Positions 32,749-44,594 are shown, numbered from the stretch's first letter. The stretch is DNA of 64,000 bases from Ricordea florida (GCA_949710005.1 OX453275.1:15365195-15429194); one strand, 5' to 3'. Numbers and translations: made by a program. Notes: generated by a model from the letters alone, not told the origin.

Positions 32749-33508
32749 TAAACTGGTAGAAATAAAAATAAAAAAAAGATCCTTCGACGAGTTGTCTTTG
32801 GCCCCTTTATGGAATCGTCGGGAATGGCAGCAAGGCCATCAGATAAGTGATATTCTTTGCCGGCGGAAATTATTGATTTTATTCATGGTTTTTTAATACT
32901 CAGTCGGCCACCGATTCGGTCAATTTGGAGAGAAGTGTCTAAAGTTATATATCCCAGAAGCTGTCGAGATAAAAGGTGTCGAAATAATTCACCAAAAAAG
33001 TTATTTGGCGCCTGAAGTTCCGTCACGGCTGCTTTCTATCGCGCGTAACGCTTTAGCGGTTTTATATATAGTCAAGAAAGTTCGAAAATCGGTCAACCCA
33101 GAACTAAGATTTCAACTTGTTTCGTACCACTAACAAATTTTTCTATAAGTGTCTAATTCTTGTTCATCATTGAGTGTTTTATGAAGAAATCTATCAAGAG
33201 ATGCATTTAAAGATAACAAAAAATCGCTCCGGCTCCACCTACAGCTTTATAGCTGACATAGTGCGCGTGATATTTTTAGACCGGAAGTCACACTTCCATT
33301 AATGCAACCGATGAGGATATAGGTTAATGTTGTCTTTTGTTTCGTGACCAATCAGACGAAGGTCCAGATTCTGGACTTTTTACCAAATACAACTAAAGAA
33401 GCATCTGTTTCTTTCCTCCCGCTCCCGCCGCGAGGAAAGAACGCCGGATCGTAGTCATCGTAGGTTACTACTGATCAAAATGGGCTAGCCTTTTAATCGC
33501 ATTCAACG

Positions 33509-34210
33509 ATGTCGAATTTTCGGAAGTTTTGTTTTCCGACTACTTACGAGGGAGCCTGATCCTCGTAATGACGGGATAGCGCGGTTTGACTGCAACAAAC
33601 TGCTACCTAAAGATCGTATTGGCCACGGATCATTTGGCGATGTTTACATTGCCGATTACCAGGGGCCAAGAACGACAACTTCAGAGACGGTAGTCATAAA
33701 AAAATGTTAAATGCCTTGGATCCAGAGGAAAAGAAACTTTTCTTGAAAGAAGTGGCTCTATTAAATGCCCTTGATCATCGCAATGTTGTCAAATTCATAT
33801 CAGTGTGCCATCAGCCGCCAGCAATAATGGTGGAGTATGTTTACTTTGATTTCAATATCTTCGGCAAGACGTAAGGGTGAGCGCACTCTCCGATTTCCTA
33901 TTAAAGATTAATGAGCACAACTTCGCTGGATTTCAAGAAGTTTTCAATCATGCAGCTACGGAGATCATAGATGGTCTGGCTTACCTTCACAGTCAAGGGA
34001 TAGCCCACAGGGACATGAAAACGGTGAACATTCTAGTACGTAGTCAGCATTACATCTCGTTATCAACAGTTTTAGAAGAATTTGAGCAGATGTGTTATGA
34101 AAGACCGATTGCTTGTAAACTAACTGATTTTGGTGAAAGTCGGTCTCTTTTAATCGAAACACAGACGGTCTTGTCATCTAAGACCAGCACCGTTGATCGG
34201 GGGATGGTAG
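33509..34210 (+). pseudogene. protein kinase fragment captured by the TIR element
   Basis: After an ATG at 33509 and a frame change come the glycine-rich loop (IGHGSFGDVYIADY), the ATP lysine (VVIKK, followed by a frameshift in an A run) and the helix C glutamate (FLKEVALL). A second frame shift precedes the plus frame 33877-34210, with the catalytic loop HRDMKTVNILV and the LTDFGESRS metal-binding motif. The kinase stops in the activation segment (KTSTVDRG) exactly where the right terminal repeat begins at about 34213. The C-lobe is therefore missing and the frame runs into transposon sequence. It is Tyr-kinase-like or dual-specificity-like in style, but the family is not assigned. It is not catalytically competent as read. 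Confidence 0.75.
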
Positions 34211-34472
34211 TTTATCGACACACGGCGACAATCGGAAATAGTTCCGTTTCCCAAACACAAGAAAAACACAACTAAATTGTTATTTGTAAGTATGGGTGCA
34301 TTTATTTTATTTATTTTACCATTTAAGCTGAAATTTGTTGATTTGCCTTAAAAAATTTCCGGGTCTTAGTTTTCCGGGTCTTAGTTTTCCGGGTCTTAGT
34401 TTTCCGGGTCTTAATTTTCCGGGTCTTAGTTTTCCGGGTCTTAGGTCTTAGGTCTTAGGTCTCAGGACACCC

Positions 34473-36361
34473 ACCATTAGCATGTGGCACAGTGATTGTT
34501 AAAACGTTTGTACAGCTAGCCCGCTTTACTCAAGGATAGTTTTGTTTATAGAAAACTCATTTAGTCAAATAAATTATATTGTATATTTTAATTTCACATC
34601 GAATAAAAAGGATCAGTTATATGATTTGCGAGTATTCTTATTTAACGGCACGTCTTGATTCCTACGAAACAATTTCCGTTAAAACCCAAGAAAGTATGTT
34701 TAGGTTAGAGCTGAGTTCATGAAAACATCTTCCTTTTTTTAAAACTGGTTTGACAGCTGGAGAACCACGCATTTCTTAGGCCAATCAGAGTTGTTGTTTA
34801 TTTTGAAGAACCAGTCAGCGAACTAGGACAAATTCTGTCCCACGGAAATGAATTTCTCGGCGCGCCCGTGCGACCAGACGCCCGTCTCTCGCCTTCTATT
34901 TTAGTTTTTCAGGGATATTACAGTTGTTTTCTAGACGGGCCTCTGGAGCCAGGGTAGTTGACGCTCCGATGCGAACGGGTTGTAGAGTGAAATCGGTGAC
35001 TTGTACCGCTTACTGATAGATTCAGGGGCGATGAAAACGGTCCCGCTAATTGAATTCGCCTACGTGGACCTTCCACATTCATTGACGAGTCCACAGATGA
35101 AACAGACCCTGGTGTAAATGGGTTTCCCGCTTTAAATGGATTAACTGGCGTTAAACAACTCATTCATTTCAATCCTGAATCCACAAGTGAGTTTTCCGCT
35201 ATTGCAAACGGGCGAAACCACGATAGATCCGATAGCAATCACACGAAAAGACTTTAGATGCAAAAGAACGGAAAACGACGAAATTTAGTCACGAAAACCA
35301 TGAAAATATCGGCATTGAAAACAGATAACCGTGAAGTTCTTCTTTGGTTTCCGCTGCAACCAGTGTAACGCCACAATTCTCAGTTAAAACACGGCGTTAA
35401 CAGAACAACACATCTTTCAATCGGCATACCAAAAACCAGTTTCTCATCATTGCTTCGCACATGGTTATTGCGCCATATGTCACCTGACTTACTTACAGGG
35501 GTACCTGCAGGATTCACCCAGCGCTACAATTATTATGTTATTTACCGTTCGGGAGGTCCGTATGGCACAGTTTTTTTCCCATAACGACCAACCTAGCCTG
35601 GTAAATAACTTATTTATTTTTTTGTAACTTTAATATTTTTAACAAGCGAGCTACAGCGAGGAAAAAATCCGCCCCGTGAGCCGTATCGTAAAAAGCTGGA
35701 CCGGTGAAGCGCGCGTGATTAGCCAATCAAATTGGAAGGTTTAGGATTCCAGCCCGCTTAGATGACTGAGAAAAAATAAAATATTTTATTACTACCTTGG
35801 TATTTTGAGCAATCTGATTGGCCCTCCACCTTGGGATATTTAACAATCACTTAACACTACCACGAAGGGCATAGTCCCCTCTACTAACTATGAGCAGGGC
35901 AGGACCAAACAACAACCAAAAATGAACGACACAATAAAACTGTATTGTGCATTATAAAGTCTGGTAGGTATCTTTGTCGTCTGAATTACGCTGATAACTA
36001 TAGAGAACGTAAATCGATAAGGAACTAGCACTGGCACCTCGAAAATTGATCATTTCAAACTGTATTAGAGTAACGAACAGTAGCTGGCAAGTACTTATTA
36101 AAAGTCAGACAATGAAGACAATGACAACCTACCAACTCCCCGATGGCCTGACCCACATATATCACTGCAAATTTAAAATGGAAATTTGTTTAGCACTTGC
36201 CGTAAGGTAGACCTTTTGACCGAAACATTTCGGTGTTTTCGGCAGAAATTGAGAAACACAAAGTTTACAAAACACACACTCTACTTCCATTTTACTATTT
36301 TAGAATTGTAACGTGTCATGCTGAAATGTTGTTCGCACATAATACTGATAAGCGACTTCCT
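34473..36361. other. mostly non-coding; one candidate first exon
   Basis: A minus-strand frame with an ATG (35163-34918) encodes 81 residues beginning MSCLTPVNPFKAGNPFTPG, Ser and Pro rich, of unknown family. The rest shows no coding or repeat structure that I could delimit. Confidence 0.3.
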
Positions 36362-36463
36362 TTAACCCTTTAAGCCCCAAGGGGTCTCCCTGTGACGAGT
36401 AAAATCGTCTGGCGTTAGCCAGAGTAAAATCTATAAAGACACTATTGAGGCTTAAAGGGTTAA
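36362..36463. mobile_element. piggyBac-type MITE
   Basis: TTAA occurs at both ends (36362-36365 and 36460-36463), as expected of piggyBac target duplications. The inverted ends are CCCTTTAAGCCCCAA on the left and TTGAGGCTTAAAGGG on the right. The interior is about 64 bp and non-coding. Confidence 0.8.
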
Positions 36464-36848
36464 CAACCTCATCAATATTTCTCACTCCGACTACTTGCCC
36501 GAATTTTCAAACAAACTTTAAACATTACAGATCGTTGAAAGCTTGAATTTGTCACCAGGCTGAAGAGTATTACCATCTAAAGTTTAAAATTTGTACGTTC
36601 TGAATTTTTTGACCCGTCTATCGTGCTACACGAAAAGCCATAGTGCAACTCATTTTCAGACTGATATTTCCCTGTTAGAACTTTTCAAGTCAGTAATCAA
36701 CATATATTTTTTTGTAACTTCAGCTATCTGCTTCACCTTACAATTTATAACTGAGCCACTGCCGGATGTGCTCCAAGCAACCTTTGTTATTTAAGAAATA
36801 GAAAACATGTACCGTGTTTCTATCGAGTTATAGAAACACGAGTGAAAG

Positions 36849-36879
<31 letters not shown>

Positions 36880-36880
36880 G

Positions 36881-36911
<31 letters not shown>

Positions 36912-37319
36912 GAGTTCTCCCAAACTTTCACGAGTGTTCACAAGGAGAAAAAGAACATTTAAGCAGTCTTAAACAGAAATTAATCTTGGCTTAAAGTTAT
37001 GTTTACTACATTTAATTACAGGTTTAAGAACTTAAAAATATGTTTAATTTCAACTTAAACCTGCCTTAAACACCCTTAAGGCTAAAGCTTAATGCATGTT
37101 TAAGTGACCATTAAATACAACCAAAATATCTTCTGACTGTTACATTATGTTTAATTAGAACCTTAAACACATTCTAAAAGTCATGTTTAAGGGTAATTAA
37201 ATGATCACAATTATATTGTAATTTTAAAATCTTCACCTTTATCTTTTCGGCCATATTCATTTCATAAGCATCTTTTAATTCACCCACCAAATTTATTCCT
37301 TCATAGACACTGGTGTTTT

Positions 37320-37640
37320 TTACTTGGTCATTTCATGTACAGTGTATATTTCATTTGTTGTTGTATTGTTTGTTGCTTTGTAGCAAACCCACCCAGGCTT
37401 GCAGTAAACTTGTTTGATTATTTCAATAGTAGAACTCCGCCGTGAATTTCTCAAACCACGTAGGTTGCCCTGCTTCTCCTTCTTTTGCAATTCGTTTCTT
37501 AATCTTTCATTCCCCTGTCGCAGGCTTGCATTGGCATCCTCGAGTCTCTTTTGACTGTCACAAATCGTATCCATTCTTCCGCTCATCCTTTCAATAATAA
37601 GAAGCTGTCGTTCCTGTTGAGCACCTAGTAAAGTCATCAT
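37320..37640 (-). CDS. small coiled-coil protein in the inverted-repeat element
   Basis: An ATG at 37640 opens a 106-codon frame. Residues 1-60 form a strong coiled coil (QQERQLLIIERMSGRMDTI; RLEDANASLRQGNERLRNEL) followed by a basic stretch (GLRNSRRSS) and a C-terminal tail with single Cys and Trp. An acceptor-like ttacag lies 2 bases before the ATG, so it may be a downstream exon of the frame at 37846-38127. A DNA-binding or accessory protein of the element would fit, but that is a guess. Confidence 0.4.
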   Translation of the reverse strand: MMTLLGAQQERQLLIIERMSGRMDTICDSQKRLEDANASLRQGNERLRNELQKKEKQGNLRGLRNSRRSSTIEIIKQVYCKPGWVCYKATNNTTTNEIYTVHEMTK

Positions 37641-37845
37641 TACTGTAACCAAATGTAAAAAACGATCGATCACACGGCAAGAAACGAAGCTAGAATGCGA
37701 ACTTCCAAATGACACTAACTACATGAAACATACATCCCGCGATCGACACTCTCGCCTTCTGATTGGCTTACTATCGAAAACCAACCAATTGCAATGAAGC
37801 AGAAAAACCAAATGCAAATTACACTTGAGATAACAATAAGGCCAT

Positions 37846-38127
37846 TCATTGCTCTTGCCGCAAATTAGCCATTACCGATTGCGGTTTTCTTTGATAATCA
37901 ACAAAAAGGCCGAAGATTATCCTGAAACAAGTTTCGTCGCAAACACTCCAAGCCCTTTCTTCTGTGATAAGTGGAAACTTGCGGAAAGTCCTTTGCACAT
38001 TCATCTTCGTATCGTCGTCACACAAAAACGAAATGTTCTTCTCAATCGCTAAAGCGTCGCCGTCGGCGATTGTGGATTTCCGATGAATGTGATGAACAAG
38101 ATATATTTTTAGTAGCACCAGTATCAA
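37846..38127 (-). other. second minus-strand frame in the same element
   Basis: The open frame has about 93 codons and no ATG at its start, which suggests an exon or a decayed gene. It includes STIADGDALAIEKNISFLC and FPLITEERAWSVCDE. No family is recognised. It lies just upstream of the coiled-coil frame on the same strand and could be part of the same gene. Confidence 0.3.
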
Positions 38128-38750
38128 AATTTTGATGCATAAGCTAATAAAGGTACATGACTATATTAGATTGTATGGACATGGAGACTACATATACGGA
38201 TAGAATTAAAGTTTCTTTATTCACTTGTCTTAGTGTGATTAGTGAAATATGGTCATTTTTCTTGCCCTGTAGGTTGCAGATGATATTTTTTCTTAACTGG
38301 TTATATTCCTTTTTTATTGAACTGAGTTCAAAATGTCAAGACACCTTTATATTTCTTTCGTGTTTTGGTGTTATGATTCTGTTATGGAGAAGAGACAATT
38401 TGAAAATACTTAAGCAATGAAGTGCATAGTGATGTTACACACTGGACAATTTTAATTCTTACTATTCCTGTTATACATCAATAAATAGTCATTTATGGGA
38501 ACCAAAACACAACCATTAATTTAGAGAATGTTTAATCTCCATTTCAGGAACTTAAATGGCTTCAGGTGTATAATGTATGTTTCACAATAGCATTGATTTA
38601 AGTGATGTTTTAAACAATTAAACTAGACTTAAATGTAGACCCAAGTTCTAGGGTTGTTTAATGCAACTTAAATGTGATTAAAATGTGGCTTTTGGTCTAG
38701 TGGTTTCTATAACTCAATAGAAACACGAAGAACATGTTTTCTATTTCTTT

Positions 38751-41700
38751 TAGAAAACACCGCGACGAAAAAAAAGAAAAGCAACTTGTTAGCTTTGATT
38801 ATCAAAATGTAAATTCTCTTTGCTCGCGTCATCATTACGTGAACAGCTCGTGCTAGTTCTGTGTTTCTATCGAGTTATAGAAACACGATTTCTAACCAAT
38901 CAGCGCGCGTACTTTCTTAGGACTGTTTTCTAAATATATAATGTCAGTAGCATTTGAATGTGCCACTGCAACTGTAAACACATGTATTACTGTCTATAGC
39001 AAGGTAAAGTTTACATAATACTATTATATTATCACATCAGTACCGTTTGTCATCTTTTAAAAAGTCACGAAATTTGAATGTTTCCTCAGCAACAGCTCTG
39101 AGCGCGAAACAATGAAGTCGAATAAATGCATGTGAATATACGATCTATGGACAGCCGTGATCGAGCGGAAACGTCCGCAATCTCTCCCGGTTTCAGGAAG
39201 TGTTGACTGTTTTCACGAATCCTTTTTAGATTCCACTCGTATACAGGTTATTATTACTGACCGTCTGAAAGGACTTTTACCTACCAAAATGCCTCCGTAT
39301 GTGTGTTCAGATCTTCCATCATAATACTTTTTCCAACTTCTATGGAAAAACAAAACATGAATTACGTAAAAACCAAAGATTTATATGCAAATTGAACTAT
39401 GACCGGTCTTCCGCTGCTGATTGATACTTCCCTTCATACAGGTGTATGTACTCGTTATGTTCACGCTTTACCGTAAACGATGTAAGGGGAGAATGATAAG
39501 TAACAATTTGTGGTTGAGGTTTAGTATGATATGAATAACTGTGATTTTTTTATGGGTTTCTGCAATGATTGTTGTTTCATAATTGGAAGTTCACAGTATT
39601 CTATTTTTACTCACTTTGGCGAGGACCGTCAGGGCACTTTTTCTACTTCCTCAATCGTCGTAGCATTTACGAATGTGTTTATCCAGAATATACACTTCAA
39701 ATCACACACACTTTCCTTCTTGGCTCTCGTTCGTACTCTTCATTGTCTTCCTTTTTTTTTCTTTTTGTCTTTCACATTCAAGGTTTCAAACCCATTGTCG
39801 GCTATCACACTTTTATAGAAAGCATTGCTACATCGCGCCAATCATTCAAAAACTTCAATAGACGCAGGTGCAAAGTAATTAAGTATGGTGCTTATTGGAA
39901 GGCGGTTGAAGTGAAAATAGTGTTTGCCTCATTGTTTTCCATTTAATCGCTTCTACGTGTTCTTGGACTTGTAAAATAACAACTTAGAAGTATTCCAGAG
40001 TAGATTTAAATTTACACAGTTGAATACGTTAGAAACGAAGTTTTACGGCATCGCGCTCTCTTCGAATTAAGTGGATACCAGGATATCTAGCAGCCCACAA
40101 CTTAGCAAGAAAAATCCGAAATCCCTCGCGTGATCTGTTACTGATGTCGCTAATCGAAAGTCAGCAAAAAAAAAAGCAAGAATGGAGAGCTGCTAGAACT
40201 ATCACTTACTCACTTCTACAGCGCGTCGTTGCTTCCAGTTTTTTGTTTGTTTTCCGTTTGTTTTTCTTTCGTAAACTGAGGAAAACACCAGGGATTTGTT
40301 ATCTCTGACAGGAGAGAAAAGCGAGGAAAAGCACGCGAGTGAATTACTGTACTTCAGAGGAAATGCTAAAAGCACGGATGTTTTGCAGGTCACTGTGGTT
40401 GTCAAGGTGCATAGGTGAAACTTTGATCTGTTTGCTTATTTTAGAAACCTAAAAACGTTCAGTCTAAAACCTCAACATCTAAAACTGAGTCCGTGGTTTC
40501 CCAGTAATCCTCAGGGGATTTAAAGGCAAACTGTAGTCCGATGTGATGTGTACAGAGCCATCTTGACCGCTGGCTCAACATAAACTCCTGAAGTTATCGC
40601 TTTCTTTAATAATAATAATAATGATAATAACAAAAGCCGAACTGGGTAATTTCAAACAAGCAAACGCAAGCACTAGTCCACTCATTTGTAGAGGAGTCAC
40701 TTAATTGTGCCGCTGCAGAACGGTTATAAAAACACAGGACGTCATTCAGTGAATGGTTGCTTTCTTGATGCCAATCTTTGATTTAAACTATGTCTGCTAA
40801 AGCCAATTCTCAAGTCTCAGCTTTCAAAGTACAGGTATTTAGGACATTGACGAAACGAAGACCCGTAATTACCGTTATATATCATGCTCGGCCGGAGTTA
40901 CTTCCAATGTGGGAGTGTGTGACAATATCCAAAAACACCATATAGACATCAGTTACTGGATCGAAATACACTGATGCAGCCATGACGCGGGCCACACATA
41001 GCACTTTTCCTGCAGAGGCGATAAATCAATGCCCTTTCTCATTAAGTTGTCCGGTTCATAAAACAATGCAGAAAACTTACCCACTCCAAGACAGTCCGCT
41101 CACAATTTGAAAGGGGAGAGAACAGACTACAGTGGTCTCTGTTTATCTGTGCCGAGTCACATCAGAGCAAGGTAGTTCGTACTAATAAGTGAAAAGCAGA
41201 CAGTCGAGAATTGTAAATGCAATGATGTTTTGAGGAGCTTTGAGGTCGCCATGGAGCCGTTCGAACTTTTTGTAAGCCACTTTGTATTGCCCTGAGATAT
41301 CCACGCCACAACAGTGTGGCATATACACGCGTCCGAATTTACCTCTAGAAGGCAAAAATTTCGCGGTCTTTTTTTTTCAAACACTTGATGCGTAAGCTCT
41401 ATTTTTTCTATTTTTTTTTGGTAGCAATAGGGTTTATCCCTTCTACCACTGTCGTCTTAATGCGCATGCTTGTGGCTTTAACATACTCTTATTACACGTT
41501 TAAGTAAGTAAACGGTTTCATAACAGAGTATCCATGTTATGTCTAGATCTCTTTATCTGTTAGTAGCTAGCGAAATCGACTTACGGTGCGACTACTCTAA
41601 CCAAGGCCACCCAAACAAATGTTCATACAAATTATCCAATCGCGATGGAGTATCCAAACAATAGAAACCTCTACAAATGTTTTATATTATTTTCGCTTAA

Positions 41701-42170
41701 AATGCATATCATCGCTCTATACAGGCTGTACAAAACGTACCAAGATTGGACAAGAATCATCTTAGTCAGTAGAAAATCGCGACAAATCTGTTGCTCAGGG
41801 GAAATTTGGTATGCAAATTTATTTGGGTGGTCTTGGTTCAAGTAGTAGAACTGTAAAATGGCAATATGGATTGAGAAGCCGAAATTGTTACCTCAAAGAA
41901 ATATTAACCATATGGATGTGTTATGTAAGAATTATAAATTGCAATATCATTTCTCTCCTCCCAAATCTCCGTCAGATTCAAATTCGGAGATTTGAGATAT
42001 TTCGCAACCTATTCTGGAATACTCTCCATCTGACGAGAAGTTTTCAATTTACCAACTTGACACTATATATGAAATAAATCATATGTTTGCAATGCGGTTG
42101 GAAACGTAAGTGAAGACAGTATAAACGCAATTCTTAGCACTTGCGATTTACCCTGAAAAGAAGAACAGGC
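38751..42170. other. 3.4 kb with no gene recognised
   Basis: It contains a repeat of the 28-bp palindrome from the previous element (38861-38887) and a short AAT repeat near 40612. Open frames at 39531-39946 overlap in all three frames and are Phe/Ser-rich translations of T-rich DNA, so they are not counted as genes. Confidence 0.45.
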
Positions 42171-42238
42171 TGGAACGGGATTCGAGCCCGCGACCTCGCG
42201 AATGCCAGTGCGATCATTCTACCAGCTGAGTTAAACCA
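42171..42238 (-). tRNA. tRNA-like sequence (Ala-GGC-like), pseudogene or SINE head
   Basis: On the minus strand a box A (taactcagctgg) and a box B (gggctcgaatccc) are spaced as in tRNA, with a ctggcat anticodon loop (GGC). The acceptor stem is not convincing and the anticodon stem has a mismatch or insertion, so it is unlikely to be a working tRNA gene. A SINE head is the alternative. Confidence 0.5.
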
Positions 42239-44098
42239 TTCGTCGACACTGGGAGCAGGTCGATAATGGTTTGATATATGCCGGTGTCAGGAATGATATC
42301 AACAAGTTGCTTTTATATGAAACAAGACGATCTAAGATCGTAGGTCGGGCAACAGGTACACGTGCTGTTATGAGTGTTGACCACTTATGGTGCGGAGTGG
42401 TCCAAAAAAGAAATGCTAAGGGTACCAAGGTCCTGGTTTCCAACGTGGCATCTTTGTTGTCGTTTCCTCGAGTTTCATCGCGAGGCACCATGTCTTTATC
42501 AGCAAATGCTCTTCTGTCACTCTGTCCACATTTTCTGTTCACTGGTAACTCGTTTGATTTCTGGTTTGATTCTAGTGAGACATTCGCAAATCATTTGATT
42601 CTTTTGCTATTTTCAGTTCGCGGAACGACCCGTTTCGAAATATACGCTCATTACACACGCCATCTTTTAGAGTGGGTCCACCGTGAACGGTGTGTGGGTC
42701 TGCATGTTTGAGCGTAGAAAGGATGACACCATTCGTTTTCGACATATTCGCCATCGACTTCGACATCGTAGAAAGAAGGTTGCGCCCGTATTGCGTGTCT
42801 GCGGTATTCCCCATTGCACGTGTCTGCGGTATTCCCCATTGCACGTGACTGCGATTTGCGATGAAACTCGAGTGTGAACCTATAGTCGGTTGCCCGACTA
42901 ATTAACTACATATTTCCACTGCCGTTGCAAACGAAAGTATTTCAGTAAAAACTGAAATAACATTTCGAGTTTTCACAGCTAATTACATTAAGGTCTTACT
43001 GACCAACTACCAGTAACACCACAGCTTAACGACCAATCACAGCGCTGGTCAGATATCGTAGGTACCATCTCCTGACGACAAGAAGCTGACTTGATTCTGA
43101 TGATGAAACTTCATTCGAAGTCGACACCAGTTTATTTTCGGAACTACCTGCACCCGGATAGGCGAACTCGGCAAAAAAGAACTAAGTTAAGTTTGGTGAA
43201 CTTCTTGCAAGGCAATTAAACATTAGAGGCCCGAAAAACTGATGCAAACCGTAGCGGCTCATTTTGTGAAACCGTGCTTTGATGGAGGGTATGGTTTAAG
43301 AGTCGCTCATATTTGACTCGATTCGTTTTAACTTTTTCGTATCGTATGACTCGCAAAAAAAGAAACTTAGCTACAGCATCACCATGTTTGAACAGTTTGA
43401 AAAGGTTTTGTATAAGAAAAAATTGTCTAACAGTTGTATCAGGACCCTATCTTCTTTTAATTTATATAATTCCTCCTAAAGTACTGAAAGGTGCCTGGAG
43501 GCGTCTACACGGGTTGTTTACAAATATTTTTCTCTAAGCATACAAACATTCTCATACGAATCCTTTAATTGTCTGCCCCCTGTGCTTTAACAGGAAACCA
43601 ACAAACATCTGAGTACTTTTCCGGGCTTGACTTCAGAATAAGAGTGTAGTTAACCGTTGCAATGTCAAATGTGTTTCAATGTTTATTTTGCAATCATGTT
43701 TCGCCACGAGTGGACTCATCGCTCAATAAATTAATACATGAATTTGTGAATTCATTTTGCTATTTGTGACTGAACTCGTTGGTTATCGTGAATTGAAAAT
43801 TCTTTTCCGTTCGCTGCGATTAGCTTTCTGTGAGTTGTGCAAGATAAGTAAAAAAGTGTAAACCGGACTGCAGGCACACGGCATGTGTTCACAAAGAGAG
43901 AAATTTGTAGACATGTTTCAGTAAGAAACTGTTTCATTGTGCGCGTCAGATCTTGGACTTTACGCTTTCCAGTATACTGTCACCATTGTCAGACAGTAGT
44001 TGTAAATAGCCGATTCTGAGCCAATATCGTCTATCCGCAAAAACGTTTGATTTAATAAATCTTATGCAAAAAGTATATCCGAGGTAAATTTTTGATAA
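42239..44098. other. non-coding with one dispersed repeat and a tandem duplication
   Basis: About 42560-42730 resembles 18640-18780 in the order of short conserved blocks. A 25-bp unit (gtgtctgcggtattccccattgcac) is duplicated in tandem at 42795-42844. The rest is AT-rich without recognisable genes. Confidence 0.4.
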
Positions 44099-44297
44099 AA
44101 TCAATTTTTATGCAACCGGTCAATCAAAATTATGAATTAAAAAAAATCAATAAATTTTCACCGCAAAGACTAAAGCATCAAGAACTATAATCACATCTTC
44201 CAGCACCAAGGCGTAATACAAATGGGTGCCACTTTTTCTCACTTGCAGCTAGTAGCTGAATTGCGGAGGAACCAGAGGGTGAGATCAGACATCGGCA

Positions 44298-44328
44298 TAT
44301 AAAAGGCGCCTCTGGCAGCCGCCTCAGT
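44298..44328 (+). promoter_or_regulatory. TATA box with initiator in left terminal segment
   Basis: TATAAAAG at 44298-44305 is followed 26 bases later by tcagt (44324-44328), an initiator-like sequence. An ATG follows at 44331. The spacing is right for a TATA-dependent RNA polymerase II promoter driving rightward transcription into the Polinton. Confidence 0.5.
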
Positions 44329-44330
44329 CC

Positions 44331-44561
44331 ATGAATGATCTCACCCCACCCGCCCAGACCAATGACGGCATGAGTCAGCTAGACCATGACACCAGGAACA
44401 GTGCCATGGGTTCTTTTACGTCCCACATTTACGAATTTATTATAAAGAGTTGTGAGACGGGGCCTACGGTTTATCGTCCTTATCCGAGAAGACTAGAATA
44501 CCGAGTTCTGACTAAATTTCATCTAAACCGGTTAATTCCGCCACCAGTCAATCAATATTAA
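44331..44561 (+). CDS. short ORF in the left-only segment, unrecognised
   Basis: The frame has 76 codons and starts right after the TATA/initiator pair (MNDLTPPAQTNDGMSQLDHD). It ends inside the shared terminal repeat. No domain is recognised and the right arm lacks it, so it may come from inserted sequence and not be a Polinton gene. Confidence 0.25.
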   Translation: MNDLTPPAQTNDGMSQLDHDTRNSAMGSFTSHIYEFIIKSCETGPTVYRPYPRRLEYRVLTKFHLNRLIPPPVNQY

Positions 44562-44594
44562 AATTGAAAAAATATCACTTAGAGAGGTCAGGAT

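Larger units (their letters stand above)
32177..34472. mobile_element. long-TIR DNA element carrying a kinase fragment
   Basis: The ends are GGGTGTCC on the left and GGACACCC on the right. The inverted arms are long: about 219 bp (32177-32395) and about 260 bp (34213-34472). Each arm starts with tandem cctaaga and then tandem ccgggtcttagttttc units, three or more on the right and two on the left. The inner arm sequence (attgtcgccgtgtgtcgata) is also inverted. No transposase or clear target duplication is seen, so it is non-autonomous and of uncertain superfamily. The cargo is a broken protein kinase. The array difference between arms suggests unequal tandem expansion. Confidence 0.75.
36793..38750. 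mobile_element. inverted-repeat element with TTTAA-rich arms
   Basis: The left arm (36793-36840) and right arm (38702-38750) are inverted copies and include the palindrome CGTGTTTCTATCGAGTTATAG and its continuation. A further hairpin (36839-36937) follows the left arm. Both sub-terminal regions (36960-37200 and 38520-38700) are unusually rich in TTAAAC and TTTAAG words. Another copy of the terminal palindrome sits outside at 38861-38887. Minus-strand frames lie in the middle. The class is unknown. Confidence 0.55.

Noticed and set aside
34918..35163. Complete small gene on the minus strand
   Set aside because: It has an ATG but no recognised domain, no splice evidence and no conservation that I can judge; mentioned only as a candidate first exon.
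39531..39946. Overlapping plus-strand frames of 60-125 codons
   Set aside because: All three frames are open over T-rich DNA and give Phe/Ser-rich translations without a motif.
42171..42238. Functional tRNA-Ala gene
   Set aside because: Boxes A and B and a GGC anticodon loop are present, but the acceptor stem does not pair and the anticodon stem is imperfect; kept only as tRNA-like.
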